Assembly (NCBI RefSeq): GCF_025154055.1
Contig: NZ_JAOALK010000056.1
Span: 186,001-250,000, forward strand
Length of the DNA: 64,000 nucleotides
Reading direction: 5' to 3'
Source of the DNA: Aquibacillus koreensis
Lineage (GTDB): Bacteria; Bacillota; Bacilli; Bacillales; Amphibacillaceae
The translations under genes were made by a program, and so were the position numbers. Numbering within the stretch: the first letter of the stretch is position 1; each line of letters opens with the position of its first letter. The notes under the pieces were generated by a model. The model was not told the origin of the DNA, made no database searches, and saw only the letters and a list, made by a program, of their open reading frames with translations. Shown one piece after another: positions 55,812 to 64,000 of this stretch.

Positions 55812-55888
55812 TGGTGGACCCTGCAGGACTCGAACCTGCGACCGATCGGTTATGAGCCGATAGCTCTAACCAACTGAGCTAAGGGTCC
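55812..55888 (-). tRNA. tRNA with CAT anticodon, probably tRNA-Ile2 (lysidine type)
   Basis: 77-nt; acceptor GGACCCT/AGGGTCC, anticodon loop CTCATAA, encoded ACCA. The acceptor/body resembles Bacillus tRNA-Ile(CAU) rather than initiator or elongator Met; the elongator Met is a separate gene in this cluster. TilS would convert C34 to lysidine. Confidence 0.88.
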
Positions 55889-55904
55889 TTATAACAAATG
55901 AAAA

Positions 55905-55981
55905 TGGGGCGGATGATGGGGATCGAACCCACGCATGTCGGAACCACAATCCGATGTGTTAACCACTTCACCACAACCGCC
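55905..55981 (-). tRNA. tRNA-His (GTG)
   Basis: 77-nt including the extra 5' G(-1) paired with C73; anticodon loop TTGTGGT, encoded CCA. Acceptor pair 5-68 appears to be a U-U mismatch. Confidence 0.94.
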
Positions 55982-56003
55982 ATTATGTTATTTATATATT
56001 TTA

Positions 56004-56080
56004 TGGTAGCGGCGGAGGGGATCGAACCCCCGACCTTACGGGTATGAACCGTACGCTCTCGCCAGCTGAGCTACACCGCC
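56004..56080 (-). tRNA. tRNA-Met (CAT), elongator type
   Basis: 77-nt; acceptor GGCGGTG, D-arm AGCTCAGCTGGCGAGAGC, anticodon loop GTTCATACC region with CAT, T-arm GGGGGTTCGATCCCC, encoded CCA. It lacks initiator features. Confidence 0.95.
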
Positions 56081-56083
56081 ATA

Positions 56084-56158
56084 TGGCTCCACAGGTAGGA
56101 CTCGAACCTACGACCGATCGGTTAACAGCCGATTGCTCTACCACTGAGCTACTGTGGA
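56084..56158 (-). tRNA. tRNA-Asn (GTT)
   Basis: 75-nt; acceptor TCCACAG/CTGTGGA, anticodon loop CTGTTAA, encoded GCCA. First tRNA of the six-gene cluster Asn-Met-His-Ile2-Ser-Phe. Confidence 0.97.
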
Positions 56159-56194
56159 ATATAATTTTGAAAATTTTGTGAAGCGACGAATTAT

Positions 56195-56223
56195 ATTATA
56201 CTTACCTACAATTAATAAGTCAA
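56195..56223 (-). promoter_or_regulatory. Predicted SigA promoter of the tRNA cluster
   Basis: On the minus strand TTGACT, 17-bp spacer, TATAAT, ending about 36 bp upstream of tRNA-Asn. Near-consensus, as expected for stable RNA genes. Confidence 0.85.
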
Positions 56224-56327
56224 TACAAAATGTTGTTTCATTAAAATGGCAACAAAAATAATATAGCACGTCCACACATTTGATTCAAGACCTTTTTTAT
56301 ATTTTGTCACTATTATATTTAAGAATG

Positions 56328-56350
56328 AAAAAGGAGGCATAAGCCTCCTT
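56328..56350 (-). terminator. Terminator of the Na/Pi cotransporter gene
   Basis: 8-bp stem AAGGAGGC/GCCTCCTT, 4-nt loop, T-run on the minus strand; 4 nt beyond the stop. Confidence 0.88.
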
Positions 56351-56354
56351 ATCA

Positions 56355-57989
56355 TTAATCTACTTTTTCTCCTAAGACTTCTTCTGCAATGTTAACTGCA
56401 TGATCTCCAATTCTTTCTAAGTTACTTATAATGTCCACAAAGACAATTCCAGCAGTACCCGTACATGCACCTTCATTAAGTCTTATGATGTGTTTCTTAC
56501 GATATGCTCTTTCCATATCGTCAATTTGATTTTCTTTCCGAACAACAGCTAATGCTGATTCTCTATCCATATTATCTAGAGCTGAAATAGCTTCTTTAAC
56601 TGTAATTAAGGTAAGATCAATCATATCGTTCAGATCTTCCTGTGCTTGTTCCGTTATAACAACTTTGTTAGAAATTTTATATTCAATTAACTCAACAATA
56701 TTTTCAAAGTGGTCACCTATTCTTTCGATATCCCGGACTGAGTCTAATAATGCCGAGTGCTTTGCACTATCAGCTTCAGAGAAGGATGTTCCAGAAAGAC
56801 TAACCAAATAATTCGTAATTTCACGATCCAGATTATTTAAGGCTCCTTCAATTTGAAGTGCCATATCTGCATGTTTTTGATGATGTGTATTTAAATATAA
56901 TTTTGTTTCTTCTAACCCTTTGTGTGCATATTCGCCCATTCTAAGGATTTCCTCTTTCGCTTGATCTAAAGCAACAATTGGTGATTGTTGAATAAAAATT
57001 GGATCTAAGTGCTTTGGTTTATATTCAACAACTACATCTTCACCAGGGATAAGCTTCGTCACTAACCAAGCAAGACCAGCAATAAATGGGAACTGAATAA
57101 TTGTATTTGCAATATTAAAAGAGCCGTGAGCGAATGCAATTGTCATCTCTTCATTTAAATTCAATTGATCTTGTAAGAAAACAACAAATTTTGTGAACAA
57201 CGGTAATATAACTAAGAATATCGTTGTCCCAATTAGGTTGAATATGACATGGGTAAATGCTGCTCTTCTAGCTGCAATACTCGCACCAATTGATGCTAAA
57301 ATTGCTGTAATGGTCGTACCAATATTATCACCAAACAACACCGGAAGGGCTGCATTTAATGTTACCGCACCTTCACTAAATAGACCTTGTAATATGCCAA
57401 TAGTAGCACTAGAGCTTTGAACTATAAATGTGAATAATGTCCCGATTACAACACCCAAAATCGGGCTTTCTGACATACTTACTGTTAAATCAATAAAGGC
57501 TTGTACGTCACGTAATGGCTTCATTCCTCCACTCATTAATTCTAAACCATAGAATAAAGAGCCAAATCCAAAGACTGTTTGTCCGATGTTTGAAACCTTA
57601 TTATTTTTAAAGAAAAACAGTAAAAATGCACCTACTGCCATGATTGGTAAAGAATACGCACCAATGTCGATACCAATAATGAATGCTGTCACGGTTGTTC
57701 CGATGTTTGCACCCATAATAACACCAATGGACTGTCGAAGGGTCATAAAACCAGCATTTACTAAACCAACAGTAAGAACGGTAGTACCAGAACTACTCTG
57801 TATTAAAATCGTAACAATGATACCCGCCAATACACCCATAAATGGATTACTTGTAAAGCGATCTAATATATCTCTTAGTCTATCCCCTGCACTTTTTTGA
57901 AGCCCGTCACCCATGAACTTTAATCCTAACAAGAATATACCAAGTCCACCAACGAATTCAAAAATCAGTGTCTGTACATCAATATTCAC
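56355..57989 (-). CDS. Na+/phosphate cotransporter with C-terminal PhoU-like domain
   Basis: 544 residues. The transporter part (about 1-320) has two inverted repeats with QSSSGTTVLTVGLVNAG and QSSSATIGILQGLFSEGA, plus GANIGTTVTA and GDNIGTTITA. The C-terminal PhoU-type helical domain (about 345-540) has SVRDIERIGDHFENIVELI and NLERIGDHAVNIAEEV. Takes up (or exports) phosphate with sodium. A second phosphate system beside pst. Confidence 0.92.
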   Translation of the reverse strand: MNIDVQTLIFEFVGGLGIFLLGLKFMGDGLQKSAGDRLRDILDRFTSNPFMGVLAGIIVTILIQSSSGTTVLTVGLVNAGFMTLRQSIGVIMGANIGTTVTAFIIGIDIGAYSLPIMAVGAFLLFFFKNNKVSNIGQTVFGFGSLFYGLELMSGGMKPLRDVQAFIDLTVSMSESPILGVVIGTLFTFIVQSSSATIGILQGLFSEGAVTLNAALPVLFGDNIGTTITAILASIGASIAARRAAFTHVIFNLIGTTIFLVILPLFTKFVVFLQDQLNLNEEMTIAFAHGSFNIANTIIQFPFIAGLAWLVTKLIPGEDVVVEYKPKHLDPIFIQQSPIVALDQAKEEILRMGEYAHKGLEETKLYLNTHHQKHADMALQIEGALNNLDREITNYLVSLSGTSFSEADSAKHSALLDSVRDIERIGDHFENIVELIEYKISNKVVITEQAQEDLNDMIDLTLITVKEAISALDNMDRESALAVVRKENQIDDMERAYRKKHIIRLNEGACTGTAGIVFVDIISNLERIGDHAVNIAEEVLGEKVD

Positions 57990-58093
57990 TGGAAATTCAT
58001 CCCTTCACATTTTGAGTAATTAAAAATAGTATAAGCACACCTTGTCCATTATTAAGGATAAGTAAATGTCTTGTAAATAATTATCGTCATTTC

Positions 58094-58121
58094 TTTACAC
58101 TAAATTTACAATTACTTAAAA
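58094..58121 (+). promoter_or_regulatory. Possible Pho box upstream of the Na/Pi cotransporter gene
   Basis: TTTACA (58094), TTTACA (58105), TTAAAA (58116), exactly 11 bp apart, about 105 bp upstream of the cotransporter start but in opposite orientation to that gene. AT-rich surroundings make chance matches possible. Confidence 0.4.
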
Positions 58122-58176
58122 CAAAACGTCATAATTCGACATTTCATCCATTATATGTATTGCTTTAATAAATATA

Positions 58177-58212
58177 AAAGCATTTCATCGTTATAAGGAT
58201 GAAATGCTTTTT
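58177..58212. terminator. Terminator of the NfeD gene
   Basis: 13-bp perfect stem AAAGCATTTCATC/GATGAAATGCTTT with an 8-nt loop; A/T tracts on both sides. Confidence 0.85.
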
Positions 58213-58220
58213 CTTTACCG

Positions 58221-58850
58221 TTATTTTGCATCACTTTCTATTTTTGATACTAAAATCTTTGTCCCATCGACATGTGTAACTCGAATTAATGTATCTTTTT
58301 TAATCCATTGGCCATTTGTAACAGCACTATAGTCATGATCCTTTATTCGCACCGTTCCTACTGGTCTCATATCTGTAAGCGTGATTCCTTCTTTATCTAC
58401 TAAATCACTATAGGAATGGTTCATCGTACTATACCCTTTGTCCCCAGTTAATTGATCGACTAATGTAAGCTTCGTCCACATATCTCTCCGTTTAAATACT
58501 TTCAAGAAAAACAGCGAAGCAAAACCACCAATTATAACACCAATAACTGCATATAACCCCGCTACCCAGTTAGGTGAACTCAAACCAACTGATAGGATCA
58601 TACAAACTGCACCTATAGTTGCAAGGGTACCATCATTTATAAATTTACCATCGATAACGATAAGAATAATCCCAATTACATAAATAGCTAACATGATAAA
58701 AAACATACCAGGATCTAAGTAGTCTAAAAAGTAAAAGGTAATAAATCCAAATCCTATGATACCAAAAAGGCCTCTCATATTGACTAATAATTCTCCAATT
58801 AAAAATAAAGTACCTAATCCAACTACTACAAAACTAATCCAATCCCCCAT
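58221..58850 (-). CDS. NfeD family membrane protein (short form, no protease domain)
   Basis: 209 residues: four or five transmembrane helices (to about 120) and a C-terminal OB-fold NfeD domain (about 145-205: GKEGITLTDMRPVGTVRIKDHDYSAV-like region). Lacks the N-terminal ClpP-like protease of long NfeD. Such proteins usually partner with flotillins (FloA/FloT), but no flotillin gene is adjacent. Function inferred as membrane-domain organisation. Confidence 0.82.
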   Translation of the reverse strand: MGDWISFVVVGLGTLFLIGELLVNMRGLFGIIGFGFITFYFLDYLDPGMFFIMLAIYVIGIILIVIDGKFINDGTLATIGAVCMILSVGLSSPNWVAGLYAVIGVIIGGFASLFFLKVFKRRDMWTKLTLVDQLTGDKGYSTMNHSYSDLVDKEGITLTDMRPVGTVRIKDHDYSAVTNGQWIKKDTLIRVTHVDGTKILVSKIESDAK

Positions 58851-58974
58851 TTACATTCCCTCCTTTATTTTTACTCTCTTGTATACTTTACGTATTATAA
58901 CGAAATAACGTTTCAAAAAAAAAGGATTTATGAAGAAGTGTCGAATTAGTATTACATATAAGGAGGCAGATAAA

Positions 58975-59376
58975 ATGGGTTTATTCAAAAAAATGTGCCT
59001 TACTATAGGAATAATTTTATTATTCCTTAGTATCTTTAAAGACTTAACCGTGGGAACAAACGTTGAACATACAACTACGATAGATTCTAATTCGAGTGAA
59101 AATGTGGTCGAGTCAGAACAAGTTGAAGAAGAAATTAATGACGTAGATAAAGAAAATATAACGGAAGAGCACCCAACCACAAGATACGCCGTTAAAAGTT
59201 ACAAAGTTAGGCCCGGAGAAACAGTGATATCCATTGTAGAAACATTCAATACCGATCATAATTCATCGATAAAAATGGAAGTTATTATTGCCGATTTTGA
59301 AAAGCTTAATCCTGGTGTTAACCCACATGAAATACAACCAAACACCAACTATCTCTTTCCAATTTATAAGAATTAA
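58975..59376 (+). CDS. yqfZ: LysM-domain membrane protein (YqfZ-like)
   Basis: 133 residues from ATG 58975 (AAGGAGG 8 nt upstream). An N-terminal helix (MCLTIGIILLFLSIFKDLTVG), an acidic spacer and a C-terminal LysM (YKVRPGETVISIVETFN...LNPGVNPHEIQPNTNYLFP). Probably faces the cell wall or spore cortex. Its place before ispG matches yqfZ of B. subtilis. Confidence 0.8.
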   Translation: MGLFKKMCLTIGIILLFLSIFKDLTVGTNVEHTTTIDSNSSENVVESEQVEEEINDVDKENITEEHPTTRYAVKSYKVRPGETVISIVETFNTDHNSSIKMEVIIADFEKLNPGVNPHEIQPNTNYLFPIYKN

Positions 59377-59487
59377 TAAATTATAAGCTTTGCTACTTCT
59401 CATTTTATCTTTATACCCTTATAATGGACAGTGGTAATTAATAATATAATAATTCGCGACACGATCAAATAAAGGAGCGATATACTT

Positions 59488-60594
59488 ATGACTCTAACGC
59501 ATAGAAAAGATACGCGTCCAGTTAAAGTTGGTAACCTAATTATAGGTGGCAGGGATGAAGTGATCATTCAATCGATGACCACTACAAAAACACATGACGT
59601 AGAAGCAACTGTGGCAGAAATAAATAGACTAGAAGAAGCTGGATGCCAAGTAGTTCGTATTGCTTGTCCGGACGAACGTGCAGCAAATGCTATTCCTGAA
59701 ATTAAGAAGAGAATCAATATTCCTTTAGTAGTTGATATACATTTCAATTATAAATTGGCGCTAAAAGCAATTGAAGGTGGCGCTGATAAAATTCGGATTA
59801 ACCCTGGAAACATTGGGAAAAGAGATAAAGTGGAAGCAGTTGTCAATGCTGCCAAAGCAAAAGGCATTCCAATTCGTATAGGTGTAAATGCTGGTTCTTT
59901 AGAGAGACACATTTTAGAAAAGTACGGTTATCCTACTGCTGATGGTATGGTAGAAAGTGCTTTACATCATATTCAAATTCTTGAGGAGTTAGACTTCCAT
60001 GATATAGTCGTATCGTTAAAAGCTTCCGACGTGGGTCTTGCAATTGAAGCTTACGAAAAGGCTGCTGAGGTTATTAAATATCCACTTCACCTTGGCATAA
60101 CAGAATCGGGCACTCTTTTTGCCGGAAGCATTAAAAGTGCTGCAGGTATGGGCGCAATCCTAAGTAAAGGGATTGGGAACACCATGAGAATCTCCTTAAG
60201 TGCGGATCCAGTAGAGGAAGTAAAAGTAGCGAGAGAACTTTTAAAGACATTTGGATTAGCATCTAATGCAGCAACGCTTATTTCTTGTCCAACTTGCGGG
60301 CGAATTGAAATTGATTTAATTAAAATTGCAAATGAAGTGGAAGAATATATTTCCACAATTAAAGCACCAATTAAAGTAGCAGTACTTGGTTGTGCAGTCA
60401 ATGGACCTGGTGAAGCTAGAGAAGCTGATATCGGGATTGCAGGTGCGCGTGGGGAAGGACTACTATTCCGCCATGGAGAAATTATTCGAAAAGTTCCTGA
60501 AGAAACAATGGTAGAAGAACTCAAAAAAGAAGTAGACAAAATAGCACAAGAATTTCTTGAAAAAAGAGAAAAAGAAGAACAAGAACAAATGTAA
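59488..60594 (+). CDS. ispG: IspG, 4-hydroxy-3-methylbut-2-enyl diphosphate synthase
   Basis: Iron-sulfur enzyme of the MEP isoprenoid pathway that reduces MEcPP to HMBPP. The 368 residues form a TIM barrel ([20 protein letters not shown] at the start). Fe-S cysteines are in CPTCGR and [10 protein letters not shown]. The C-terminal REKEEQEQM tail is charged. Pathway partner of ispA at the other end of the window. Confidence 0.96.
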   Translation: MTLTHRKDTRPVKVGNLIIGGRDEVIIQSMTTTKTHDVEATVAEINRLEEAGCQVVRIACPDERAANAIPEIKKRINIPLVVDIHFNYKLALKAIEGGADKIRINPGNIGKRDKVEAVVNAAKAKGIPIRIGVNAGSLERHILEKYGYPTADGMVESALHHIQILEELDFHDIVVSLKASDVGLAIEAYEKAAEVIKYPLHLGITESGTLFAGSIKSAAGMGAILSKGIGNTMRISLSADPVEEVKVARELLKTFGLASNAATLISCPTCGRIEIDLIKIANEVEEYISTIKAPIKVAVLGCAVNGPGEAREADIGIAGARGEGLLFRHGEIIRKVPEETMVEELKKEVDKIAQEFLEKREKEEQEQM

Positions 60595-60629
60595 AAAAGC
60601 TGGCTCATTAAAATGAGCCAGCTTTTTTT
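60593..60629. terminator. Bidirectional terminator between ispG and yqfX
   Basis: 16-bp perfect stem AAAAAAGCTGGCTCAT/ATGAGCCAGCTTTTTT with a 4-nt loop, overlapping the end of yqfX. Confidence 0.93.
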
Positions 60630-61074
60630 AAACAAATGGGGTGATAAAGAGCGAAATGGCGATAGAAATAGCGCCCGCGACAATCGCTGTGTTCCCTAAA
60701 GTATCTGCACCTCGTCCTTTTGCAACAAAACCAAAGATAATCCCAGCAGCACCCATAATGATTGGCATTACGAAAAAAGATAATGCAGCCAAAATGATCG
60801 CCAACCAGCCAAAACCAGTTTTCACTTCTGATCTCATCTCGGTTTCTTTTTCTTCTGCTCGCATTGGTCGATTAAATTCATTTGCAGTTAACTCTTGGGC
60901 TATTTCTTCGTCCCTTTTATATGCCTCATCTAAGGAATAAAGCTCTTCGTCTTCAACAACAAGGTGCTCTTGCGCACCTTGTTGTCTTGCAGCTACGACA
61001 TCAGCTTCTTCCTCCCCGAATCTTGGGGCGTCTTCGACTTCCTCGTTTCTTTGATTACGATACGATTCGTCCAT
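60628..61074 (-). CDS. yqfX: YqfX/DUF308-like membrane protein
   Basis: 148 residues: a highly charged N-terminal half (about 1-85, many Glu/Arg) and two C-terminal transmembrane helices (FGWLAIILAALSFFVMPIIMGAAGIIFGFVAKG, GNTAIVAGAISIAISLFI). It resembles YqfX of B. subtilis by position and design. Function unknown. Confidence 0.75.
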   Translation of the reverse strand: MDESYRNQRNEEVEDAPRFGEEEADVVAARQQGAQEHLVVEDEELYSLDEAYKRDEEIAQELTANEFNRPMRAEEKETEMRSEVKTGFGWLAIILAALSFFVMPIIMGAAGIIFGFVAKGRGADTLGNTAIVAGAISIAISLFITPFV

Positions 61075-61166
61075 TTTAAGACCCTCACTTTCCTGTTTCG
61101 AGGTGCTTTTATAGTGTATGGACTTATCAATTTTTATTACAAGGAAGTTTCCGCTAGAAATGGAAA

Positions 61167-61877
61167 TTAATTTGCAATCGCTACTGTTTGATGATCCTTC
61201 GCATTATTTTGAATTTTGCTAGCATAGTTACTTTTAGCATGTCCATGCTTTTCTTTGTATTGTTCTAATCCGCCCATACCACGGTGGTAAGCAGTTAACG
61301 CTTCATCCCAATTTTCGTATTGACTATGTAAAAAGTCTAAATACACAATTGATAATTGAATAGAATAAAACGGATCAAACAATAATTCATCTTTATATGG
61401 TAATTCAGCCATATCTGCAACCCATGGTGCCGTGTTCTTCATGAATTGTCCCATACCATAGGCATGTCCATAAACAGTTTCAGGGCCAACCAATTCTGGA
61501 TTAAAAGTACCACCAGTTTCTACATACAATAGTTCAAAAACTAAGAAAGGATCGATATCATATTTCTTAGCCTCCTTCACAAGGTAAAAAGCCCAAGCAG
61601 ACTTAAAAGCCCCATCACTTTTTTCTACCATACTTTTGGCTTTTTTCTCTAACAATGACCAATTTTCATAACTACTGGTGTTTTCTGGGTTTTCTGGATT
61701 CGAATCCTTGTAGCTAACTTGCGCCCTTAAGCGATCATTCTTATTTTTTAATTGCTCATTCTCTTGTTCTAAAGTTAATATATTCGTTTTATATGTCGAA
61801 TAACCGTGATATATACCTACGCCAGCAATGGTTAGTAAACTAAGGCTTATCATCCATTTCGCTAAAATTTTAATCAT
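61167..61877 (-). CDS. Membrane-anchored lytic transglycosylase-like protein
   Basis: 236 residues: an N-terminal anchor (MISLSLLTIAGVGIYHGY), a coiled-coil (TLEQENEQLKNKNDRLRAQ) and an SLT-like domain (about 90-215) with catalytic Glu in LLYVETGGTFNPE, plus AYGMGQFMKNTAPW and LTAYHRGMGGLE. Likely cleaves peptidoglycan at the cell surface. It sits between yqfX and yqfT; the name in B. subtilis is uncertain. Confidence 0.82.
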   Translation of the reverse strand: MIKILAKWMISLSLLTIAGVGIYHGYSTYKTNILTLEQENEQLKNKNDRLRAQVSYKDSNPENPENTSSYENWSLLEKKAKSMVEKSDGAFKSAWAFYLVKEAKKYDIDPFLVFELLYVETGGTFNPELVGPETVYGHAYGMGQFMKNTAPWVADMAELPYKDELLFDPFYSIQLSIVYLDFLHSQYENWDEALTAYHRGMGGLEQYKEKHGHAKSNYASKIQNNAKDHQTVAIAN

Positions 61878-62052
61878 AATAACACTCCTCTATTTATCGA
61901 AAGTACAAGGGTTTGTACTCTAGCAACACATACTAACGAAAAAGGAAAAAAAATGCAACAATTAAAGCCTAAGTTAGAATTGCGAAACAATTTAGATTAC
62001 TAGCATATACTGAATTAACTGCCAAAAAACATATGTAAGGAGTTATTATTAT

Positions 62053-62337
62053 ATGAATAATATTATGAAAAAAACGATATTAAAAAGACTAAAACAAATC
62101 AGTGTAGAGGATTTACTTACTTATAGTAAAGAGTATGGTATAACAATAAATAAAACCCAAGCAGAAAAAATTACATCCTATATGTCTACAACAAAATTAG
62201 ATCCATTCGAAGAGAAAGACCGCTTAACACTTTATAAAAAATTAGCACAACTAACAGATTTGCAAACAGCTCAAAAAGCCCAACAATTGTTTAATAAATT
62301 AATCAAACAATATGGTGTGGAATCCTGGTTTAACTAA
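62053..62337 (+). CDS. yqfT: DUF2624 family protein (YqfT)
   Basis: 94-residue helical soluble protein (ILKRLKQISVEDLLTYSKEYGITINKTQAEKI...). It matches the YqfT family next to nfo. Function unknown. AAGGAG upstream of the ATG. Confidence 0.82.
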   Translation: MNNIMKKTILKRLKQISVEDLLTYSKEYGITINKTQAEKITSYMSTTKLDPFEEKDRLTLYKKLAQLTDLQTAQKAQQLFNKLIKQYGVESWFN

Positions 62338-62370
62338 AAAAGCTCATAAGCAGTATTGACTGCTTATGAG
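62336..62370 (-). terminator. Terminator of nfo
   Basis: 12-bp perfect stem CTCATAAGCAGT/ACTGCTTATGAG with a 4-nt loop (62343-62370), followed by T-run on the minus strand. Confidence 0.88.
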
Positions 62371-62376
62371 TAATTA

Positions 62377-63267
62377 TTATTGTGCTAGAATTTTATCCTT
62401 TAGGTCTGTAACAAAGCCTTCCCCTTTTAACATTTCAATTTCAAATCGATAAGGTGGCTTTTTATTCTTTTTATCTTCCCCAACATACGGTGTTTCAAGA
62501 ATTTTTGGTAATTCCTTCAGTTGGGGATGATGAACTACATACCGAAGCGCATCGTATCCGATGTGGCCGAAACCAATATTTTCATGTCTATCTTTGGCTG
62601 CACCAGTAACATTTTTGCTATCGTTAACATGAATAACCTTTAACCGATCTAGGCCAATAACCCGGTCAAATTGATCTAATACGCCATCAAAGTCATTTAC
62701 AATATCATAACCTGCATCATGAACGTGACAGGTATCTAAACAAATGGACAGTTTATTGTTTAAGTGCACTCCGTCTATGATCTTTGCTAATTCTTCAAAT
62801 GATCTACCGACTTCCGACCCTTTTCCAGCCATCGTTTCTAATGCAATTTGCACATTTTGATCTTGATGCAAAACTTCATTCAAACCTTCAATAATCTTGG
62901 CTATTCCTTTATCTGCACCTTCCCCAACATGTGCACCAGGGTGAAGCACAATCTGTTTTGCTCCAAGTGCTTCCGTACGTTTTATTTCGTCTGTAAGAAA
63001 GTTAACGCCTAACTCAAATGTTTCTTTTTTGGTTGTATTACCAAGATTAATAATATAAGGTGCATGGACTACTATATCAACTATATTATTTTCTTTCATA
63101 TGAGCAATTCCAGCTTCTATGTTTAACTCTTCAATCGGGCGCCTTCTCGTGTTTTGTGGTGCCCCAGTATAAATCATAAATGTTGTAGCCCCATAAGAAG
63201 TAGCTTCCTCACTGGAACCTAATAACATTTTCTTTCCGCTCATGGACACATGCGATCCTATTTTCAC
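62377..63267 (-). CDS. nfo: Nfo, endonuclease IV
   Basis: AP endonuclease with three zinc ions that cuts 5' to abasic sites. The 296 residues have the TIM-barrel family motifs [47 protein letters not shown] and [11 protein letters not shown]. Length typical. It lies beside yqfT and the helicase gene as in B. subtilis. Confidence 0.96.
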   Translation of the reverse strand: MKIGSHVSMSGKKMLLGSSEEATSYGATTFMIYTGAPQNTRRRPIEELNIEAGIAHMKENNIVDIVVHAPYIINLGNTTKKETFELGVNFLTDEIKRTEALGAKQIVLHPGAHVGEGADKGIAKIIEGLNEVLHQDQNVQIALETMAGKGSEVGRSFEELAKIIDGVHLNNKLSICLDTCHVHDAGYDIVNDFDGVLDQFDRVIGLDRLKVIHVNDSKNVTGAAKDRHENIGFGHIGYDALRYVVHHPQLKELPKILETPYVGEDKKNKKPPYRFEIEMLKGEGFVTDLKDKILAQ

Positions 63268-63369
63268 TTCCTACACCTCTCTCTTTGTTACTCATTGCGC
63301 AATTAACTTCTAAAACATGCGTTAGATGAGTGAAAAAAATAATATAAAAAGATTCTAACATAAAGTGAT

Positions 63370-64000
63370 TTATTTTTTTGGATTCTTGCTTCGTACGATC
63401 TTCCTTTTCGCTTTTTCCTGTTGGTATTTCATTTTCTTTTTATAACCAGGCTTTACTTTTTTAGGTTTTCTCACTTTTCTCCATGCTTCTTGATCCAATT
63501 CATTACTTTTCTTTTTTCTCTGAGCTCTTTCGTTCCAAGCTTTAGATTCTTTCCATTCCCCGTTCACTACATCATAACTATCAAATGTTAATCCTCTTTG
63601 TTCTAATTTTTCAACTAAGGATAGATCTTCGTCTGTATAAATATTGATCGCTGTTCCTTCAAGTCCGGCACGTGCAGTTCTTCCAACTCGATGCACGTAA
63701 AACTCTTCCTCTTTAGGCATTTGCGCATTTATAACATGGCTAACGCCCTTGATATCAATTCCCCGCGCTGCTAAATCCGTAGCAACAATGTATTGATAAC
63801 GAAGACCTTGAATGTCTTTTAACACTCGTTTTCTCTCTCTTGGTGTTAATCCACCATGGATTATACCTACGTCCATTCCTTTTTCCGTAAGCTCTTTTGC
63901 TAGCTCGTTCGCTAGTTCTTTTCCGTTTGTAAATATAATTGCAAGGTATGGTTGAATCGATTGTGAAATACGATATACCATCTCTGACACTTGTCTATGT
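63370..64000 (-). CDS. cshB: CshB-type DEAD-box RNA helicase (C-terminal part, cut by window edge)
   Basis: Only the second RecA domain is inside: AIIFTNGKELANEL (motif IV), GIIHGGLTPRERKRVL, VATDLAARGIDIKGVSHVIN (motif V) and VHRVGRTARAG (motif VI), then a basic tail (RKPKKVKPGYKKKMKY). The frame stays open to the window end. RNA helicase for ribosome assembly or cold adaptation; the cshB name rests on position by nfo. Confidence 0.88.
   Translation of the reverse strand, partial: HRQVSEMVYRISQSIQPYLAIIFTNGKELANELAKELTEKGMDVGIIHGGLTPRERKRVLKDIQGLRYQYIVATDLAARGIDIKGVSHVINAQMPKEEEFYVHRVGRTARAGLEGTAINIYTDEDLSLVEKLEQRGLTFDSYDVVNGEWKESKAWNERAQRKKKSNELDQEAWRKVRKPKKVKPGYKKKMKYQQEKAKRKIVRSKNPKK

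Overview
This 64 kb window comes from the chromosome of a low-GC, endospore-forming member of the Bacillaceae. The spoIIIAA-AH operon, comG operon, pst operon and many small yqh/yqg/yqf genes keep nearly the Bacillus subtilis order. An Oceanobacillus/Virgibacillus-like genus is my guess, not something the sequence proves.

Layout. 1-5.7 kb: ispA (cut by the window edge), xseB, xseA, folD, nusB, an Asp23-family gene, accC and accB on the minus strand (isoprenoids, DNA repair, one-carbon folates, rRNA antitermination, fatty-acid initiation). 5.9-11.1 kb: the eight-gene spoIIIA operon, which builds the mother-cell-to-forespore channel. 11.1-18.7 kb: two GC-rich palindromic repeats, efp, papA, aroQ, yqhR, yqhP, a patatin-like lipase, a GNAT acetyltransferase, a methyltransferase and mntR. 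18.8-22.4 kb: a B12-dependent (class II) ribonucleotide reductase gene split into four exons by three compact group I introns and preceded by paired NrdR boxes. 22.7-27.4 kb: a rhodanese and the glycine cleavage genes gcvT-gcvPA-gcvPB behind a tandem glycine riboswitch with a terminator. 27.6-35 kb: an SNF2-type helicase pair, yqzE, aroK, comGA-GG and tRNA-Gln. 35-46 kb: the yqgY-yqgN block (LTA synthase-like, orphan SpoVAF-like, rhomboid protease, FTHF cyclo-ligase), rpmG, and a tandem array of about 201-bp hairpin units. 46-53 kb: pstS-C-A-B-phoU behind a Pho box, then pbpA. 53-56 kb: an MFS transporter, sodA and a six-tRNA cluster. 56-64 kb: a Na/Pi cotransporter, an NfeD protein, a LysM protein, ispG, yqfX, a lytic transglycosylase, yqfT, nfo and the 3' part of cshB.

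The most interesting object is the triply interrupted nrdJ. The reading frame breaks at three places inside catalytic-domain motifs (QGGSR|RGAQ, MLAD|WHPD, NPCG|EQPL). Removing 373, 329 and 238 nt restores an uninterrupted protein of about 856 residues. Each break has a U at the 5' exon end, a G at the intron 3' end and an internal guide sequence that pairs with the upstream exon through a U-G wobble at the splice site. One exon is only 30 nt. Other unusual points are a probable ATT start codon for spoIIIAF, co-varying terminal stems on the GC-rich repeats, the 201-bp tandem palindromic units, and a perfect 11-bp palindrome at the promoter of an unknown gene pair.
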